A stretch of DNA of 64,000 bases from Ornithinimicrobium laminariae (GCF_019457945.1 NZ_JAHZSU010000002.1:1-64000), one strand, 5' to 3'; counted from the stretch's first letter, positions 33,833-45,020 are shown. Program-made: numbers and translations. Notes: generated from the letters alone by a model not told the origin.

Positions 33833-35167
33833 ATGGACGTCATCGCAGTGATTGGGATCTTGATCCTCGGTTTGGCTCTTGGAGTCGCCTTGGGGTGGCT
33901 AGTGGCTGCCCTGCGCACCTCAGCAAGCGTGTCTAGCGCTCAGCGCAGCGCGCACGACCAGGTCCGAGCCGTCGAGTCTCAGCGAGCAGATGATCAGGCA
34001 CAGGCTGCCGCCGCTGTCGCCGAGCGAGACGCCATCGCGCTGCAACTTGACACCTTGCGCGACCAGTCGCACCACGACCGTGATCTGTCCGTGCAGCTTG
34101 GCCCGCTGCGCCAGACTTTGGCGCACGTCAGCGACCAGGTGGGCACGCTGGAGCGAGAGCGTGCCGCCCACTTCGGTCAACTTCAGCAGGTCATTGCCCA
34201 GGTCGCCGAAGGCACCACTGCGTTGCGCGATCAAACAGCGAGTCTGACGGGAGCGCTTAACTCCTCAACGACGCGCGGGTCCTGGGGCGAATCGCAATTG
34301 CGACGGGTGCTCGAGCACTCGGGCATGTTGGCTCACAGCATGTTTGATGAGCAGGTCGCGAGTCGGAGCGCCCACGACGTCGCCGTTCGCCCAGACGTCT
34401 TGATCCGCCTGCCGCGAGATAAGACCCTGGTGGTGGACGCTAAGGCACCCATGGATGCCTTCTTGCAGGCTCAGGCTCCCGATCTGGCCGATTCGGCCCG
34501 CACCAAGCTCTTGACCAACCACGCCAAGGCGCTTCGCGGACACGTCGACACGCTGGCGGCGAAGGCCTACTGGAGCGCGTTCGACTCCAGCCCCGAAGTA
34601 GTCATTTGCTTCGTCCCCAGTGACGCAGTGTTGATCGCTGCGCTAAATGCCCAGCCGGAGTTGTACGACCACGCACAACGGTCCAAGGTCATCCTGACCT
34701 CCCCGGCCAGCCTGCTCGCTGTGCTGCAAGCCACTGCTGCGGTCTGGCAGCAAGATGCTCTGGCCGACAACGCTCGTCAGGTGCTGACGCTTGGCTCTGA
34801 GTTGCACTCCCGGATCGGGACCCTGGGCGGGCACATCGCTGCGCTGGGCACCTCGCTCAATAAATCCGTGGACTCATACAACCGGATGGTCGGCACGGTT
34901 GAGTCACGCGTGATGGTGACGAGCCGCAAGATGCACGAGTTGGGAGTGGTGGGCGCTGCTGCGGCCGATCTAGCACCCGTCGACAAGTCAGCCCGAAGGC
35001 TGACCCAACCAGAGTTGCTCGACCACGAGCTCTCAGAGGCCCTGGGCACACGTGGGGCCTCGCTCAATGAAGAGGAAGGCCTCGAAGTGCAGGAATCAGA
35101 CGCGGCTAGTGCAGGGAGCCAGCGTCGTGACGCAGCTTCGCCGCTTCGGCGCCATCACGCTTCTTGA
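33833..35167 (+). CDS. rmuC: DNA recombination protein RmuC
   Basis: This protein of 444 residues limits recombination at inverted repeats in Escherichia coli and has a PD-(D/E)xK nuclease-like core. An N-terminal helix ([20 protein letters not shown]) anchors it. A coiled coil covers about residues 35-140. The RmuC domain follows, with [35 protein letters not shown] (catalytic-type Asp and Lys) and [12 protein letters not shown]. The start at 33833 places the helix at the N-terminus; the longer frame adds an unlikely segment. The last 62 bases overlap the ispH gene convergently. Confidence 0.88.
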   Translation: MDVIAVIGILILGLALGVALGWLVAALRTSASVSSAQRSAHDQVRAVESQRADDQAQAAAAVAERDAIALQLDTLRDQSHHDRDLSVQLGPLRQTLAHVSDQVGTLERERAAHFGQLQQVIAQVAEGTTALRDQTASLTGALNSSTTRGSWGESQLRRVLEHSGMLAHSMFDEQVASRSAHDVAVRPDVLIRLPRDKTLVVDAKAPMDAFLQAQAPDLADSARTKLLTNHAKALRGHVDTLAAKAYWSAFDSSPEVVICFVPSDAVLIAALNAQPELYDHAQRSKVILTSPASLLAVLQATAAVWQQDALADNARQVLTLGSELHSRIGTLGGHIAALGTSLNKSVDSYNRMVGTVESRVMVTSRKMHELGVVGAAAADLAPVDKSARRLTQPELLDHELSEALGTRGASLNEEEGLEVQESDAASAGSQRRDAASPLRRHHAS

Positions 35168-36152
35168 GGTCACGGCGCAGCTCGTTCGGGAGGCTGAAGG
35201 TCAGGGACTCGTCGGCCGCCCGCACCAAACTCACGTCGCCATAGCCACGGGCAGTGAGCCAGTCCAAAACATCGCGCACCAGCAACTCGGGCACGCTGGC
35301 ACCACTTGTCACGCCAACCGTGGTGACGCCGTCGAGCCAGGCCTCGTCGATCTCGTCGGCGTAGTCGACCAAGTGGCCATCCTTAGCGCCGTGCTCAATG
35401 GCCACCTCAACGAGGCGGACTGAGTTTGAGGAGTTGGTGGAGCCAACCACGATGACCAGGTCGCACTCCTTGGCCATTTGCTTGACCGCTACCTGGCGGT
35501 TCTGCGTGGCGTAGCAAATGTCATCGCTGGGCGGGTCCTGCAACTTGGGGAACTTTTCGCGCAGGCGGCGAACGGTCTCCATGGTCTCGTCGACTGACAG
35601 GGTGGTCTGCGAAAGCCAGACAACCTTTTCGGGGTCGCGCACCTCGACATCTTCGACTTCCTGCGGGTTCTGCACCAAGATTGTGTGCTCGGGGGCCTCG
35701 CCGGCCGTGCCTTCAACCTCTTCGTGTCCATCGTGCCCAATGAGCAGGATGTCGTAGTCATCGGAGGCGAAACGCACGGCTTCGCGGTGCACCTTGGTCA
35801 CCAGTGGGCATGTGGCATCAATCGTCTTCAACGAGAGCGCCTCAGCTTCGCGGTGGACTTGAGGTGAGACGCCGTGTGCGGAGAAGATGACGGTCTGGCC
35901 CTCGGGAACCTCGTCGGTCTCGTTCACAAAGATGGCGCCGCGCTTCTCCAGCGTGCGGACCACGTGCTTGTTGTGCACGATTTCCTTGCGGACATAGACC
36001 GGGGCGCCATACAGATCGAGCGCCTTCTCGACAGTCACGACAGCGCGGTCGACCCCAGCGCAATAGCCACGGGGAGCCGCCAACAAAACACGCTTACCAG
36101 CAGATTCGTTGTCCGGGGTGGTCACAGTCATGGGCTCAGGCGAAACAGTCAC
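35106..36152 (-). CDS. ispH: 4-hydroxy-3-methylbut-2-enyl diphosphate reductase (IspH)
   Basis: This is the last enzyme of the MEP isoprenoid pathway, an Fe-S reductase forming IPP and DMAPP. It has 348 residues. The three cluster cysteines are visible in [27 protein letters not shown] and [10 protein letters not shown]. The substrate motif [15 protein letters not shown] and the acid [16 protein letters not shown] region are intact. The gene is monocistronic-looking and converges on rmuC with a 62-base overlap. The first 20 residues are variable, so the start could be a few codons later. Confidence 0.95.
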   Translation of the reverse strand: MTVSPEPMTVTTPDNESAGKRVLLAAPRGYCAGVDRAVVTVEKALDLYGAPVYVRKEIVHNKHVVRTLEKRGAIFVNETDEVPEGQTVIFSAHGVSPQVHREAEALSLKTIDATCPLVTKVHREAVRFASDDYDILLIGHDGHEEVEGTAGEAPEHTILVQNPQEVEDVEVRDPEKVVWLSQTTLSVDETMETVRRLREKFPKLQDPPSDDICYATQNRQVAVKQMAKECDLVIVVGSTNSSNSVRLVEVAIEHGAKDGHLVDYADEIDEAWLDGVTTVGVTSGASVPELLVRDVLDWLTARGYGDVSLVRAADESLTFSLPNELRRDLKKRDGAEAAKLRHDAGSLH

Positions 36153-36200
36153 ACGTCTATCGTAAAGGCCACGCCTGGAAAGCCGCTGATCACGCTCTAT

Positions 36201-36464
36201 CTAGGCGGAGTGACGCCCATGACGGTGCCGAGCAGTGGCTGCGTCCCACGCCAAATAGTCACGGTCCTCAAGTTCGGCCACGTCAACGCCGTCGTGCTCT
36301 TTCACAAAGCGCCGCAAGACCGCCGCCACCGAGTCGCCTCGCGAGGCAGCATTGATGCATTCAGCACGCAGACGATCTTCCAGGGCGACCGTTTCACGCT
36401 CAGCTGCGAGCGCACCTTCGTGATTGACCTGACGATGACGACCCATGGGACGAAAGTGTCGCAT
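36201..36464 (-). CDS. Small hypothetical protein
   Basis: This minus-strand frame of 87 residues (81 if it starts at 36446) encodes a charged, helical protein (ETVALEDRLRAECINAASRG and AVLRRFVKEHDG) with no recognised domain. Codon choice looks coding. It sits between ispH and the divergent xseA. No Shine-Dalgarno sequence is obvious, so a leaderless start is possible. Confidence 0.5.
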   Translation of the reverse strand: MRHFRPMGRHRQVNHEGALAAERETVALEDRLRAECINAASRGDSVAAVLRRFVKEHDGVDVAELEDRDYLAWDAATARHRHGRHSA

Positions 36465-36526
36465 GAGACGCGTGTACTCCTAAGTTGGCTTGCCGGATTG
36501 TGGCCAACGCCAGGGCAGCCGCGCTG

Positions 36527-37825
36527 ATGAAGCCGATTACTGTGGGACCTGTGACTTCCAGCACACCACCAGAGTCCGCCTCCGGAACCCCTCAATTGCC
36601 CGCGACGGCACGGGAAACCACCGCCGAGTCGCCCTGGCCGGTGCGCACCCTTTCACTCAAAATCTCTGACTACGTCGACAAGATGTCCGGCCTGTGGGTG
36701 GAGGGGCAGATCGTCCAACTCAACCGACGCCCAGGCATGAAAACCGTCTTCCTCACCCTGCGCGACACCGATGTGGACATGTCGCTTTCGGTGTCGATTC
36801 CGGGTGCCGCCCTGGACGCCATGCCTAGCTCACCAACTCAAGGCACACGCGTCGTCGTGCAGGCCAAGCCAACTTTCTGGACCAAACGCGGCAGCCTGCA
36901 ACTTGAGGCTCGCCAAATGCGCCATGTCGGCGTCGGTGAACTCCTCGCCCGCATTGAACACCTCAAGCAACTCATGGCGTCCGAGGGCCTCTTTGATCCC
37001 AGCCGGCGCAAACCTCTGCCCTTCTTGCCGCGACGTGTCGGCCTGATCACGGGCCGAAAGACCGCGGCCGAGCGCGACATCGTGGTCAATACCCGCCGTC
37101 GTTGGCCCGGCGCAAACTTCGAGATCCGCCAGGTCGCAGTCCAAGGCCCCGACACGGTTCCCAGCGTGACCAAAGCGCTGGCTGAACTGGACGCCATACC
37201 CGATGTGGACGTGATTGTGATTGCCCGCGGCGGTGGATCCTTTGAGGACCTTCTGCCCTTTAGCAACGAGGCCCTCGTCCGTGCGGTGAGCGCCGCCCGC
37301 ACCCCGATTGTCAGTGCGATTGGGCACGAAACCGACACTCCTTTGCTCGACTATGTCGCTGACCTGCGCGCGTCGACTCCGACCCATGCAGCCAGCAGCA
37401 TCGTCCCGGACCACGCCGACGAGGTGCGCGGTCTGCTCACCGTCGTGCGCCGAGGCCGCGGCTCACTCTCTAAACGGATCGATCAACAGCGCGAACGCAT
37501 TCATGTTCTGCTGACTCGCCCAGTGATGGCCAACCGGAGCGCGATCATCAACACCCACCGCGCCGACATCGATCAAACAGCACGACGTGGCAACGTCGCT
37601 ATCACCCGGTTGGTCGACCGCGAGCACGACCGACTGCAGGCTATGGCCCGGCACCTCCGCGCTGTCTCACCGCAACAAACCCTCGAACGTGGGTATGCGG
37701 TGGTCCGCTCCAGCGACGGTCACGTCATCCGCACCGCTGGTGAAGTCGCCGCGAAAGACCTAATCAGAGTGCTAACCGCCAACGGCGAATTCGCGGCCCA
37801 GGTGGCCGCTCAGTCTGGCGGTTAG
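36527..37825 (+). CDS. xseA: Exodeoxyribonuclease VII large subunit
   Basis: This is the large, catalytic subunit of exonuclease VII, which degrades single-stranded DNA in both directions. It has 432 residues from the ATG at 36527. The N-terminal OB fold covers about residues 40-130 (VWVEGQIVQLNRR region). The catalytic core has GLITGRKTAAERDIV, VIVIARGGGSFEDLLPF and SAIGHETDTPLLDYVADLRA. A coiled-coil C-terminus follows. The small-subunit gene starts 10 bases after its stop. The first 30 residues are low complexity, so a later start is possible. Confidence 0.93.
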   Translation: MKPITVGPVTSSTPPESASGTPQLPATARETTAESPWPVRTLSLKISDYVDKMSGLWVEGQIVQLNRRPGMKTVFLTLRDTDVDMSLSVSIPGAALDAMPSSPTQGTRVVVQAKPTFWTKRGSLQLEARQMRHVGVGELLARIEHLKQLMASEGLFDPSRRKPLPFLPRRVGLITGRKTAAERDIVVNTRRRWPGANFEIRQVAVQGPDTVPSVTKALAELDAIPDVDVIVIARGGGSFEDLLPFSNEALVRAVSAARTPIVSAIGHETDTPLLDYVADLRASTPTHAASSIVPDHADEVRGLLTVVRRGRGSLSKRIDQQRERIHVLLTRPVMANRSAIINTHRADIDQTARRGNVAITRLVDREHDRLQAMARHLRAVSPQQTLERGYAVVRSSDGHVIRTAGEVAAKDLIRVLTANGEFAAQVAAQSGG

Positions 37826-37835
37826 GGTGGCGGCT

Positions 37836-38066
37836 ATGGCTGATGAGACCCAAACCCCCGTCACCGATCTGTCGTACGAGCAGGCTCGCGACGAACTCGT
37901 GGCCTTAGTCGCCCGCATTGAATCGGGGAACGCCCCACTAGAAGAGTCGATGAAGCTATGGGGTCGCGGCGAAGAGTTGGCTGCGCATTGCCAGGCCAAA
38001 CTCGACCAAGCTCAGGCTCAACTTGATGCCTCCACCGAGCAGCAAGCAGAGGCCGAAAAGAACTAG
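37836..38066 (+). CDS. xseB: Exodeoxyribonuclease VII small subunit
   Basis: This is the small subunit of exonuclease VII, about 76 residues. It has the family motif LSYEQARDELVALVARIESG, then PLEESMKLWGRGEELAAHCQ, forming the helical hairpin that binds XseA. It follows xseA by 10 bases as an operon. An in-frame GTG at 37827 is an alternative start. Its stop overlaps the convergent DUF4245 gene end by four bases. Confidence 0.93.
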   Translation: MADETQTPVTDLSYEQARDELVALVARIESGNAPLEESMKLWGRGEELAAHCQAKLDQAQAQLDASTEQQAEAEKN

Positions 38067-38677
38067 GGCGTTTTGAGCGCCTCGATATAAGTCAGCATCT
38101 CCGGGATGCTGGCCGTGCCAGCGACAATTGTCGTGGCGCTTTGATCGCCTGACGGCTCCAGCACGAGAGCCGAAACCGGCACGTCGTTGTCATCAAACCC
38201 AGTCGACAGCTCCCAATCGCTCGTGCCATTGGGCCCATCGATTGACACTGGCTCTTGCGCCTCCATCCCCGGCAACACGACCTCATCCACCCATGCCTGC
38301 GTCGGGTTTTCTGCTTGGCGAGACTCGATGTACTCCTGCTCGGGGGTAATCCAGCCCATTCGTAGTGTCTCGGGCACATCAGCGCGCTCACCGAACGTCA
38401 CCGTCGAGGGCGTCCACTCCTCGCCCAGGCCAGCGGGCGACCAGACCTGCCAGTCGACACTCTCTGCGGCATTACTCGCTGCGAGGCCATACTCGGCGTC
38501 GCGCCGTTGAGTTTCTGGCGGCGAGGGTGAAATGGCCCAGATGCCAAAGACCAGGATCAAGCACGCGGCCAGCGAATAGAACATGTTTTTGCTCGACCAC
38601 GACATTAGTCGCTTCCTGGACTTCTCAGCAGCACTCGGTTCGGAGTTGGCTGCTGGCGTCTGGGTTGGAGTGCTCAC
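38063..38677 (-). CDS. DUF4245 family membrane-anchored protein
   Basis: This is an actinobacterial DUF4245 protein of about 204 residues. A Ser/Pro/Thr-rich N-terminus is followed by one membrane helix (MFYSLAACLILVFGIWAI) and an extracytoplasmic domain containing VWSPAGLGEEWTPST and a C-terminal IPEMLTYIEAL. The function is unknown. The family is almost always next to xseB and glpX, as here. The GTG at 38677 is the likely start; the in-frame ATG at 38731 adds residues that look non-coding. Confidence 0.82.
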   Translation of the reverse strand: MSTPTQTPAANSEPSAAEKSRKRLMSWSSKNMFYSLAACLILVFGIWAISPSPPETQRRDAEYGLAASNAAESVDWQVWSPAGLGEEWTPSTVTFGERADVPETLRMGWITPEQEYIESRQAENPTQAWVDEVVLPGMEAQEPVSIDGPNGTSDWELSTGFDDNDVPVSALVLEPSGDQSATTIVAGTASIPEMLTYIEALKTP

Positions 38678-38762
38678 ATCTCCATAATCGCATTCCCCTG
38701 AGGCGCTGAGCCAGATAGGGTCGTCACGCACCCATTGCTGATCGACACAGGAGTCCTACCCC

Positions 38763-39779
38763 ATGGCTGAAGAGACCCGTAAGCGCCGCGAGTCAGTCCT
38801 TCCCGACCGCAACCTTGCCTTGGAGTTGGTGCGGGTCACCGAAGCCGCTGCCCTTTCGGCTGGCCGCTGGGTTGGTCTGGGTGACAAAAACCTTGCTGAC
38901 AATGCTGCGGTTGAGGCCATGCGCAAGGTCATCTCCTCTGTCTCGATGGATGGCGTCGTCGTCATCGGCGAAGGCGAAAAAGACGAAGCCCCGATGCTCT
39001 ACAACGGCGAAAGCGTCGGCGATGGAACTGGCCCCGCGGTTGACGTTGCAGTTGACCCGGTCGATGGCACCACACTGACCGCCAAGGGCATGGACAACGC
39101 CATCTCCGTGATGGCTGTGGCCGAGCGCGGCACGATGTATGACCCCAGCGCGGTCTTCTACATGGACAAGTTGGTCGTTGGCGCCGAGTGCGCCGATCGC
39201 GTCGACATTCGCCTGCCGATCGCCGAGAACGTGCGCCGCGTAGCCCGTGCACAAAAGAAGTACGTCGAAGACGTCACCGTCATCATGTTGGACCGTCCGC
39301 GCCACGAGAAGTTGGCTCAGGAAGTCCGTGAAGCAGGTGCCCGTTTGCGCTTCATCAGCGACGGCGACGTTGCTGGCGGCATCGCTGCCTGCCAGGAAAA
39401 CAGCGGTGTCGACATGCTGCTCGGCGTTGGCGGCACCCCCGAGGGCATCATCACCGCTTGTGCAGTTAAGGCCATGGGCGGCGTCATCCAGGGCAAGTTG
39501 TGGCCCATCGACGACGAAGAGCGTCAGCGCGCCATCGACGCCGGTCACGATCTGGACCGCGTCCTGCATACCGATGACTTGGTCACCGGCGACAACTGCT
39601 TCTTTGTCGCAACCGGCATCACCAGCGGCGAATTGCTCAAGGGTGTTCGCTACGGCTCTGGCACCGCGATCACCAACTCGCTCGTGATGCGCAGCAAGTC
39701 GGGCACTATCCGCGTCATCGAGTCGCACCACCGCATCGACAAGGTTTCAGCCATCGCCGACGCCTTCGCCCCTAGCTGA
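38763..39779 (+). CDS. glpX: Fructose-1,6-bisphosphatase class II (GlpX)
   Basis: This is the gluconeogenic class II fructose-1,6-bisphosphatase, 338 residues, the usual FBPase in actinobacteria. Metal and phosphate motifs are [33 protein letters not shown] and [20 protein letters not shown]. It is divergent from the DUF4245 gene and followed by a sugar kinase and fumarase on the same strand. The ATG is preceded by a weak ribosome site. Confidence 0.95.
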   Translation: MAEETRKRRESVLPDRNLALELVRVTEAAALSAGRWVGLGDKNLADNAAVEAMRKVISSVSMDGVVVIGEGEKDEAPMLYNGESVGDGTGPAVDVAVDPVDGTTLTAKGMDNAISVMAVAERGTMYDPSAVFYMDKLVVGAECADRVDIRLPIAENVRRVARAQKKYVEDVTVIMLDRPRHEKLAQEVREAGARLRFISDGDVAGGIAACQENSGVDMLLGVGGTPEGIITACAVKAMGGVIQGKLWPIDDEERQRAIDAGHDLDRVLHTDDLVTGDNCFFVATGITSGELLKGVRYGSGTAITNSLVMRSKSGTIRVIESHHRIDKVSAIADAFAPS

Positions 39780-39833
39780 GTCACTCAGCCACCGAGACAA
39801 GCCTCACGACATCAGCAATCGAAAGGACTGACA

Positions 39834-40760
39834 GTGACCGAAACGCGTGTGCTCACCACAGGTGAAGCGCTCATCGACATCGTCCACTCACCCGGGGGGA
39901 AAGTCGCAGAGTATGTCGGGGGAAGCCCAGCGAACGTGGCCATGGGGCTCGCACGACTTGGCCACCCCAGCGACTTGGCCACCTATGTCGGCACGGATGA
40001 CCGAGGGGTTCGGATTGCCGAGCACCTCGCTGAGCGCGGCGTCAGCCTGACCCCGGGCAGCGACGGTGCCGACCGCACTCCCACGGCTGAGGCAACTGTC
40101 GATGAGGACGGCGTCGCGACGTACGTCTTTGACCTGCAGTGGAGGGTGCCGCCGACCGACGCATCGGCCTATGGGCACCTGCACACTGGCTCGATCGCCT
40201 GCACCCTGGAGCCCGGTGGCACCGAGGTCTTGCAGCTGATGGAGGCCATCCGGCCACACGGCACCGTGTCATACGACCCGAATGCACGTCCCACCATCAT
40301 GGGCACATCCCAGGACGCTCGCCAGCGGATTGAGGACTGCATCGGCCGCAGCGACGTGGTCAAGTGCAGCACCGAAGACGCTGAGTGGCTGTATGAGGGT
40401 GCCTCGATGGAGGAGATCGCCCGTGAGTGGGGCCGCCTTGGCCCGCCGCTGATCATCATCACCCGTGGTGGCGATGGCGCGATGGCTTATTTATCTGAAA
40501 CTGGGGAGTCCATCGAAGTCGATGCTCGTCGCGTTGAGGTCGAAGACACCGTGGGCGCAGGCGACTCGTTCATGTCAGGTCTGGTTTCCGGGTTGCTAGA
40601 TGAAGGCCTGCTCGGCTCTGTCGAGGCCCGCGAGCGCCTGCGTACAACGGACTTTGAGCCGATCAAACGCGCCGTGGCACGCGCTGTCGCCACCGCATCG
40701 TTCACCGTGGTGCGCGCTGGGGCGCAGGCTCCGACTCGCGAGGAACTCACTGACTCCTAA
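39834..40760 (+). CDS. PfkB-family carbohydrate kinase (fructokinase-like)
   Basis: This is a ribokinase/PfkB-fold sugar kinase of 308 residues, starting with GTG. The substrate motif is VGGSPANVAMGLARLG. The catalytic base lies in VEDTVGAGDSFMSGLV (Asp of GAGDSF). Fructokinase activity, making fructose 6-phosphate, fits the length and context beside glpX, but other sugars are possible. It lies 54 bases after glpX and 19 bases before fumarase, likely one operon. Confidence 0.87.
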   Translation: MTETRVLTTGEALIDIVHSPGGKVAEYVGGSPANVAMGLARLGHPSDLATYVGTDDRGVRIAEHLAERGVSLTPGSDGADRTPTAEATVDEDGVATYVFDLQWRVPPTDASAYGHLHTGSIACTLEPGGTEVLQLMEAIRPHGTVSYDPNARPTIMGTSQDARQRIEDCIGRSDVVKCSTEDAEWLYEGASMEEIAREWGRLGPPLIIITRGGDGAMAYLSETGESIEVDARRVEVEDTVGAGDSFMSGLVSGLLDEGLLGSVEARERLRTTDFEPIKRAVARAVATASFTVVRAGAQAPTREELTDS

Positions 40761-40779
40761 CCAGGGTTAATCTGTCGGT

Positions 40780-42492
40780 ATGGCTGAGTTTCGCTACACC
40801 GACATGTTGCCGTTGGGCACCGATGACACTCCGTACCGTCTTTTAACCACAGAAGGTGTCGAGGTTGTTGACGGGCCCGACGGCATTTCCTTTTTGAAGG
40901 TCTCTCCCGAAGCGCTGCGTCTGCTGACCGAGACAGCAATGCATGACATCGCACACTATTTGCGACCCGGCCATTTGCAGCAGTTGCGCAATATCTTGGA
41001 TGACGACGAGGCCAGCAATAATGACAAGTTCGTTGCCCTTGACCTGCTCAAAAACGCGAACATCGCGGCAGGTGGCATCTTGCCGATGTGCCAGGACACC
41101 GGCACCGCCATCGTGATGGGCAAACGTGGGCAGCGAGTGCTGACCCCGGGCCCCGATGAAGAAGCGATCTCGCAAGGCGTCTTTGATGCCTACACGCGCC
41201 TCAACCTGCGCTATTCGCAGATGGCACCGCTGAGCACCTGGGAAGAGAAGAACACTGGCTCAAACCTGCCGGCTCAGGTTGAGTTGTATGCGGACACCGC
41301 GCCGGGGCATGAGAACGCCTACAAGTTCCTCTTTATGGCCAAGGGCGGCGGCTCAGCCAACAAGTCTTTCCTGTTCCAGGAGACCAAGGCGCTGCTCACT
41401 CCAGACAAGTTGATGACCTGGCTCGATGAGAAGTTGCGCGGCTTGGGCACCGCAGCCTGCCCGCCGTATCACCTGGCCATTGTTATCGGCGGCACCTCAG
41501 CCGAGTTCGCCCTTAAAACGGCCAAGTACGCGTCGGCTCGCTACCTCGACACGCTGCCCACTCAAGGCTCACTGGCCGGACACGGCATCCGCGACACCGA
41601 CCTCGAGGAGCGGGTGCACGAGTTGACCCGCAGCATCGGCATCGGTGCCCAGTTTGGCGGCAAATACTTCTGCCACGACGTGCGGGTGGTCCGATTGCCT
41701 CGCCACGGCGCTTCGCTGCCGGTCGCGATCGCTGTTTCTTGCTCCGCTGACCGTCAGGCGATGGCCAAGATCACCCCCGAGGGCATCTTCCTGGAGCAGT
41801 TAGAACAAGACCCGGCTCGCTTCCTGCCCGAGGAAGTCGACGCCGAGATGGACGCCGAAGCCCAAGGTGTCTCAGGCACCGGCGCACGCTCTGCAGTCCC
41901 CGTTGACCTCAACCAGCCGATGGAGGACATCCTGGCGACCTTGAGCAAGTTGTCCGTCAAGACTCGGGTTTCGCTGACCGGCACCCTGGTCGTTGCTCGC
42001 GACCTCGCACACGCCAAGATCCAAGAGCGCATCGATGCTGGTGAGCTGATGCCGGACTACATGATGAACCACCCTGTCTATTACGCCGGGCCGGCCAAAA
42101 CTCCCGAAGGCTATGCCTCGGGCTCGTTTGGCCCGACCACAGCAGGCCGGATGGACTCCTATGTCTCCAGCTTCCAGGCAGCCGGTGGCTCCATGGTGAT
42201 GCTGGCCAAGGGCAACCGCTCGCAGCAGGTCACCGACTCCTGCAAGCAGCATGGCGGCTTCTACTTAGGTAGCATCGGTGGCCCCGCAGCCCGACTGGCC
42301 CAAGACTGCATCACCAGCGTCAAGGTCCTCGAATACGAAGAACTCGGCATGGAAGCAGTCTGGAAAATCGAGGTTCAGGACTTCCCCGCCTTCGTTATCG
42401 TTGATGACAAGGGCAATGACTTCTTTGCTGAAGTGAGCAAGCCCCTGGGCACCACCATCACGACCCGACCCGGCCTTAAGGAGAACGCGTGA
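40780..42492 (+). CDS. fumA: Fumarate hydratase, class I (4Fe-4S)
   Basis: This is a class I, iron-sulfur fumarase that interconverts fumarate and malate in the TCA cycle. It has 570 residues, a single-chain fusion of alpha and beta parts. Cluster cysteines lie in [37 protein letters not shown] and [20 protein letters not shown] or its surroundings. The beta domain has [16 protein letters not shown] and [20 protein letters not shown]. It overlaps the carbonic anhydrase gene by four bases. Confidence 0.93.
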   Translation: MAEFRYTDMLPLGTDDTPYRLLTTEGVEVVDGPDGISFLKVSPEALRLLTETAMHDIAHYLRPGHLQQLRNILDDDEASNNDKFVALDLLKNANIAAGGILPMCQDTGTAIVMGKRGQRVLTPGPDEEAISQGVFDAYTRLNLRYSQMAPLSTWEEKNTGSNLPAQVELYADTAPGHENAYKFLFMAKGGGSANKSFLFQETKALLTPDKLMTWLDEKLRGLGTAACPPYHLAIVIGGTSAEFALKTAKYASARYLDTLPTQGSLAGHGIRDTDLEERVHELTRSIGIGAQFGGKYFCHDVRVVRLPRHGASLPVAIAVSCSADRQAMAKITPEGIFLEQLEQDPARFLPEEVDAEMDAEAQGVSGTGARSAVPVDLNQPMEDILATLSKLSVKTRVSLTGTLVVARDLAHAKIQERIDAGELMPDYMMNHPVYYAGPAKTPEGYASGSFGPTTAGRMDSYVSSFQAAGGSMVMLAKGNRSQQVTDSCKQHGGFYLGSIGGPAARLAQDCITSVKVLEYEELGMEAVWKIEVQDFPAFVIVDDKGNDFFAEVSKPLGTTITTRPGLKENA

Positions 42493-43004
42493 GCAATCAG
42501 CCCCACACCGACGGCGCCTTCGATGACCTGTTGGCAGCCAACGCCAACTACGCCAAGGACTTCACTTTTGAGGGCTTTGACGGCATCGCCAAGGCTGGCG
42601 TAGCCATCGTGACGTGCATGGACTCCCGCATTGACCCCCTACGGATGCTCGGGCTCAAACATGGCGACGCCAAGATCTTCCGCAACCCCGGCGGACGCGT
42701 TACCGACGCTGCCCTCGAGGCACTCGTCCTGGGGTCCCACCTGCTCAACGTGGACCGCGTGGTGATTGCCCCGCATACCCACTGTGCGATGGCCAGCTCC
42801 AGCGAAGCCGACCTGTGCAAGCGGGTTGGCGACTCCGCAGGCCATGACGCCACCTGGCAGCGCTTTCACGTCGTGGAAGACCAGATGCAGGCACTCCGTG
42901 AAGATGTCGCCCGAGTCTGCGCGCACCCGCTGATCCCAGACAGTGTTGAAGTGGGCGGATTCCTCTACCACGTGAACTCTGGCCAACTGGAGCCGGTGAT
43001 CTAG
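42489..43004 (+). CDS. Beta-class carbonic anhydrase
   Basis: This is a short beta-carbonic anhydrase of 171 residues, hydrating CO2 to bicarbonate. Zinc ligands are the Cys in TCMDSRIDP and the His-x2-Cys in [10 protein letters not shown]. The catalytic dyad Asp-Arg is in CMDSR, and RNPGGRVTD is typical of the family. GTG start overlaps the fumarase stop (GTGA, 42489-42492). The pairing with fumarase may balance bicarbonate for anaplerotic reactions (inference). A terminator-like hairpin follows. Confidence 0.9.
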   Translation: MSNQPHTDGAFDDLLAANANYAKDFTFEGFDGIAKAGVAIVTCMDSRIDPLRMLGLKHGDAKIFRNPGGRVTDAALEALVLGSHLLNVDRVVIAPHTHCAMASSSEADLCKRVGDSAGHDATWQRFHVVEDQMQALREDVARVCAHPLIPDSVEVGGFLYHVNSGQLEPVI

Positions 43005-43029
43005 CCCCAACCACTGCATACCAACGACA

Positions 43030-43062
43030 AATCCCCGCCCACCACGAAGGTGAACGGGGATT
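43030..43062. terminator. Bidirectional terminator-like hairpin
   Basis: AATCCCCG (43030-43037) pairs with CGGGGATT (43055-43062), with an inner CACC/GGTG helix. It lies between the convergent carbonic anhydrase and ohr genes and could end both transcripts. Confidence 0.65.
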
Positions 43063-43080
43063 AGTTAACGCAGGAAAGAC

Positions 43081-43494
43081 TCAGGCGGCCTTGCCGGAAA
43101 CGGTGACTTCGATGTTGCCACGGGTTGCCTTGCTGTACGGGCAAACCTGGTGGGCCTTCTCGACCAATTCCTGCGCCGCGGCGTCATCGACACCGGGGAT
43201 GACCGCGACGATGGCGACAGCGAGACCGAAGCCGCTGTCCGTCTCGCCGAACGTGACATCTGCGGTGACCTGGGACTGCGTGGTGTCCAGGTCTTCCTGC
43301 GAAGCAACCAGGTTCAGCGCGCCGTTGAAGCAGGCGGCGTAGCCAGCAGCAAAGAGGGTCTCTGGGTTGGCCTTCTTGGAGCCGGGCTTGCCGAGCTCAA
43401 CGTCGACGGCGCCATCTTCACTCGTAGTGCGGCCGCCACGGCCACCTTTTGCGGTAGCAGCGATCGTGTAGGCAACCTTGTTGACCTGTTCCAT
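43081..43494 (-). CDS. ohr: Organic hydroperoxide resistance protein (Ohr)
   Basis: This is a thiol peroxidase of the OsmC/Ohr family, 137 residues, reducing organic hydroperoxides. The two active cysteines lie in AAGYAACFNGAL and KAHQVCPYSKATRGN. The opening YTIAATAKGGRGG is typical of Ohr. The start at 43494 (MEQVNKVAYTI) has GGA upstream; the frame to 43566 has an unrelated leader. No OhrR-type regulator is adjacent. Confidence 0.92.
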   Translation of the reverse strand: MEQVNKVAYTIAATAKGGRGGRTTSEDGAVDVELGKPGSKKANPETLFAAGYAACFNGALNLVASQEDLDTTQSQVTADVTFGETDSGFGLAVAIVAVIPGVDDAAAQELVEKAHQVCPYSKATRGNIEVTVSGKAA

Positions 43495-43599
43495 GCTTGT
43501 CCTTCCCATCGGGAGTATTTGGGGCGACCGGCTCTGCAGCCGACCACACCCACCAGAACCAACCACGCCCGGTGTCTTATTCCCAGGACGTGGCGCCAG

Positions 43600-44946
43600 T
43601 CACAGTGACAGTTGTTGCTTGACGACCTCAGCCAACCGCTCGCCCTCGCTCTGCGCGCGCTCGGCCGTGTCGGCTTCGATCATCACGCGCACAACCGGCT
43701 CGGTGCCCGACTTGCGCAGCAAAACGCGCCCAGCGTCACCCAGCTCAGCCTCAATCGCCTTGACTGTAGCCTGCAACGTCTCGTTGGATTCGACAGCGTT
43801 CTTATCGACGTTCTTGACGTTGATCAACACCTGCGGCATGCGGGTCATCACGCCAGCCAACTCCGAGAGCGGCTTGCCTGAAGACACCACAGCGCTAGCC
43901 AATGTCAGCGCTGTCAGCACACCGTCTCCGGTCGTGCCGTGTTCCAGCATGATCACGTGGCCAGACTGCTCACCACCCAGGGAGTAGCCACCGCGGCGCA
44001 TCTCTTCCAGCACGTAGCGGTCACCCACACCGGTCTGCTTCACATGGATGTCGACCTCAGCCATCGCGCGCAGCAAGCCAAGGTTGCTCATCACCGTTGC
44101 CACGAGCGTGTCGTCTTTCAGCTGACCGCGCTCATGCAACTCAATGGCCAGAATCGCCATGATCTGATCGCCGTCAACAGTCTGCCCGTCAGCGTCAACG
44201 GCAAGGCAACGGTCGGCGTCACCATCAAAGGCGACACCAAGGTCGGCCCCACGCTCCACCACAGCGCGCTGCAACTGCTCAAGGTGCGTCGAGCCATACC
44301 CATCGTTGATGTTGAGTCCGCTGGGGTCGCCACCGATGACGTCCACCGTGGCGCCCGCCCGCATGAACACCTCCGGGCCGACAACGCTGGCCGCTCCGTT
44401 GGCGCCATCCAGGACAATCCGCAGACCATCAAGGCGTTGCGGCACGGCGCTCAGCAGGTGCGAAATGTAAAACTCTGCACCCTGTGGGAAGGGGCGGATA
44501 CGACCGACACCGGCTCCCGTGGGCCGCTCCCAATCGGCGCCCATCCGCTCGGCAATCCGGTCTTCGAGGGCATCGGCCAACTTGTGGCCACCAGCGGCAA
44601 AGAACTTCAGGCCATTGTCTGGCATCGCGTTGTGCGAGGCAGACAGCATGGCGCCCATCTCGGCTGACAACCGCTTCGTCAGGTATGCGATGGCTGGCGT
44701 GGGCAGGACCCCCGCGTCCAGCACATCCACCCCTGCCGAGGCCAAGCCTGAACTGACCGCAGCCGCCAAGAATTCCCCCGAGGCCCTGGGGTCTCGGCCT
44801 AACACTGCTGTTGAACGGCGGCCACCAAAGGCTCCACGCCCGCCCAACTCGTGCGCCACCGCAACCGAAAGATTCAACGCCAATTCCGCGGTTACGTCGC
44901 GGTTGGCTAGCCCTCGCACCCCGTCGGTGCCGAACAGTCGTGCCAT
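43600..44946 (-). CDS. glmM: Phosphoglucosamine mutase
   Basis: This enzyme interconverts glucosamine 6-phosphate and glucosamine 1-phosphate for cell-wall UDP-GlcNAc, with 448 residues. It starts [19 protein letters not shown]. The phosphoserine loop is [15 protein letters not shown], the metal loop is [14 protein letters not shown], the sugar loop is GGEQSGHVI and the phosphate loop is [14 protein letters not shown]. It lies downstream of rplM-rpsI on the same strand, the usual actinobacterial order, but separated by a strong hairpin. Confidence 0.96.
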   Translation of the reverse strand: MARLFGTDGVRGLANRDVTAELALNLSVAVAHELGGRGAFGGRRSTAVLGRDPRASGEFLAAAVSSGLASAGVDVLDAGVLPTPAIAYLTKRLSAEMGAMLSASHNAMPDNGLKFFAAGGHKLADALEDRIAERMGADWERPTGAGVGRIRPFPQGAEFYISHLLSAVPQRLDGLRIVLDGANGAASVVGPEVFMRAGATVDVIGGDPSGLNINDGYGSTHLEQLQRAVVERGADLGVAFDGDADRCLAVDADGQTVDGDQIMAILAIELHERGQLKDDTLVATVMSNLGLLRAMAEVDIHVKQTGVGDRYVLEEMRRGGYSLGGEQSGHVIMLEHGTTGDGVLTALTLASAVVSSGKPLSELAGVMTRMPQVLINVKNVDKNAVESNETLQATVKAIEAELGDAGRVLLRKSGTEPVVRVMIEADTAERAQSEGERLAEVVKQQLSL

Positions 44947-45020
44947 TGGATTTCCTCATTCCCGGCATGCAGCGAGCAGCATGCGCCTGCGCCACACTAT
45001 CGACAAAACCCCCAGAAATG

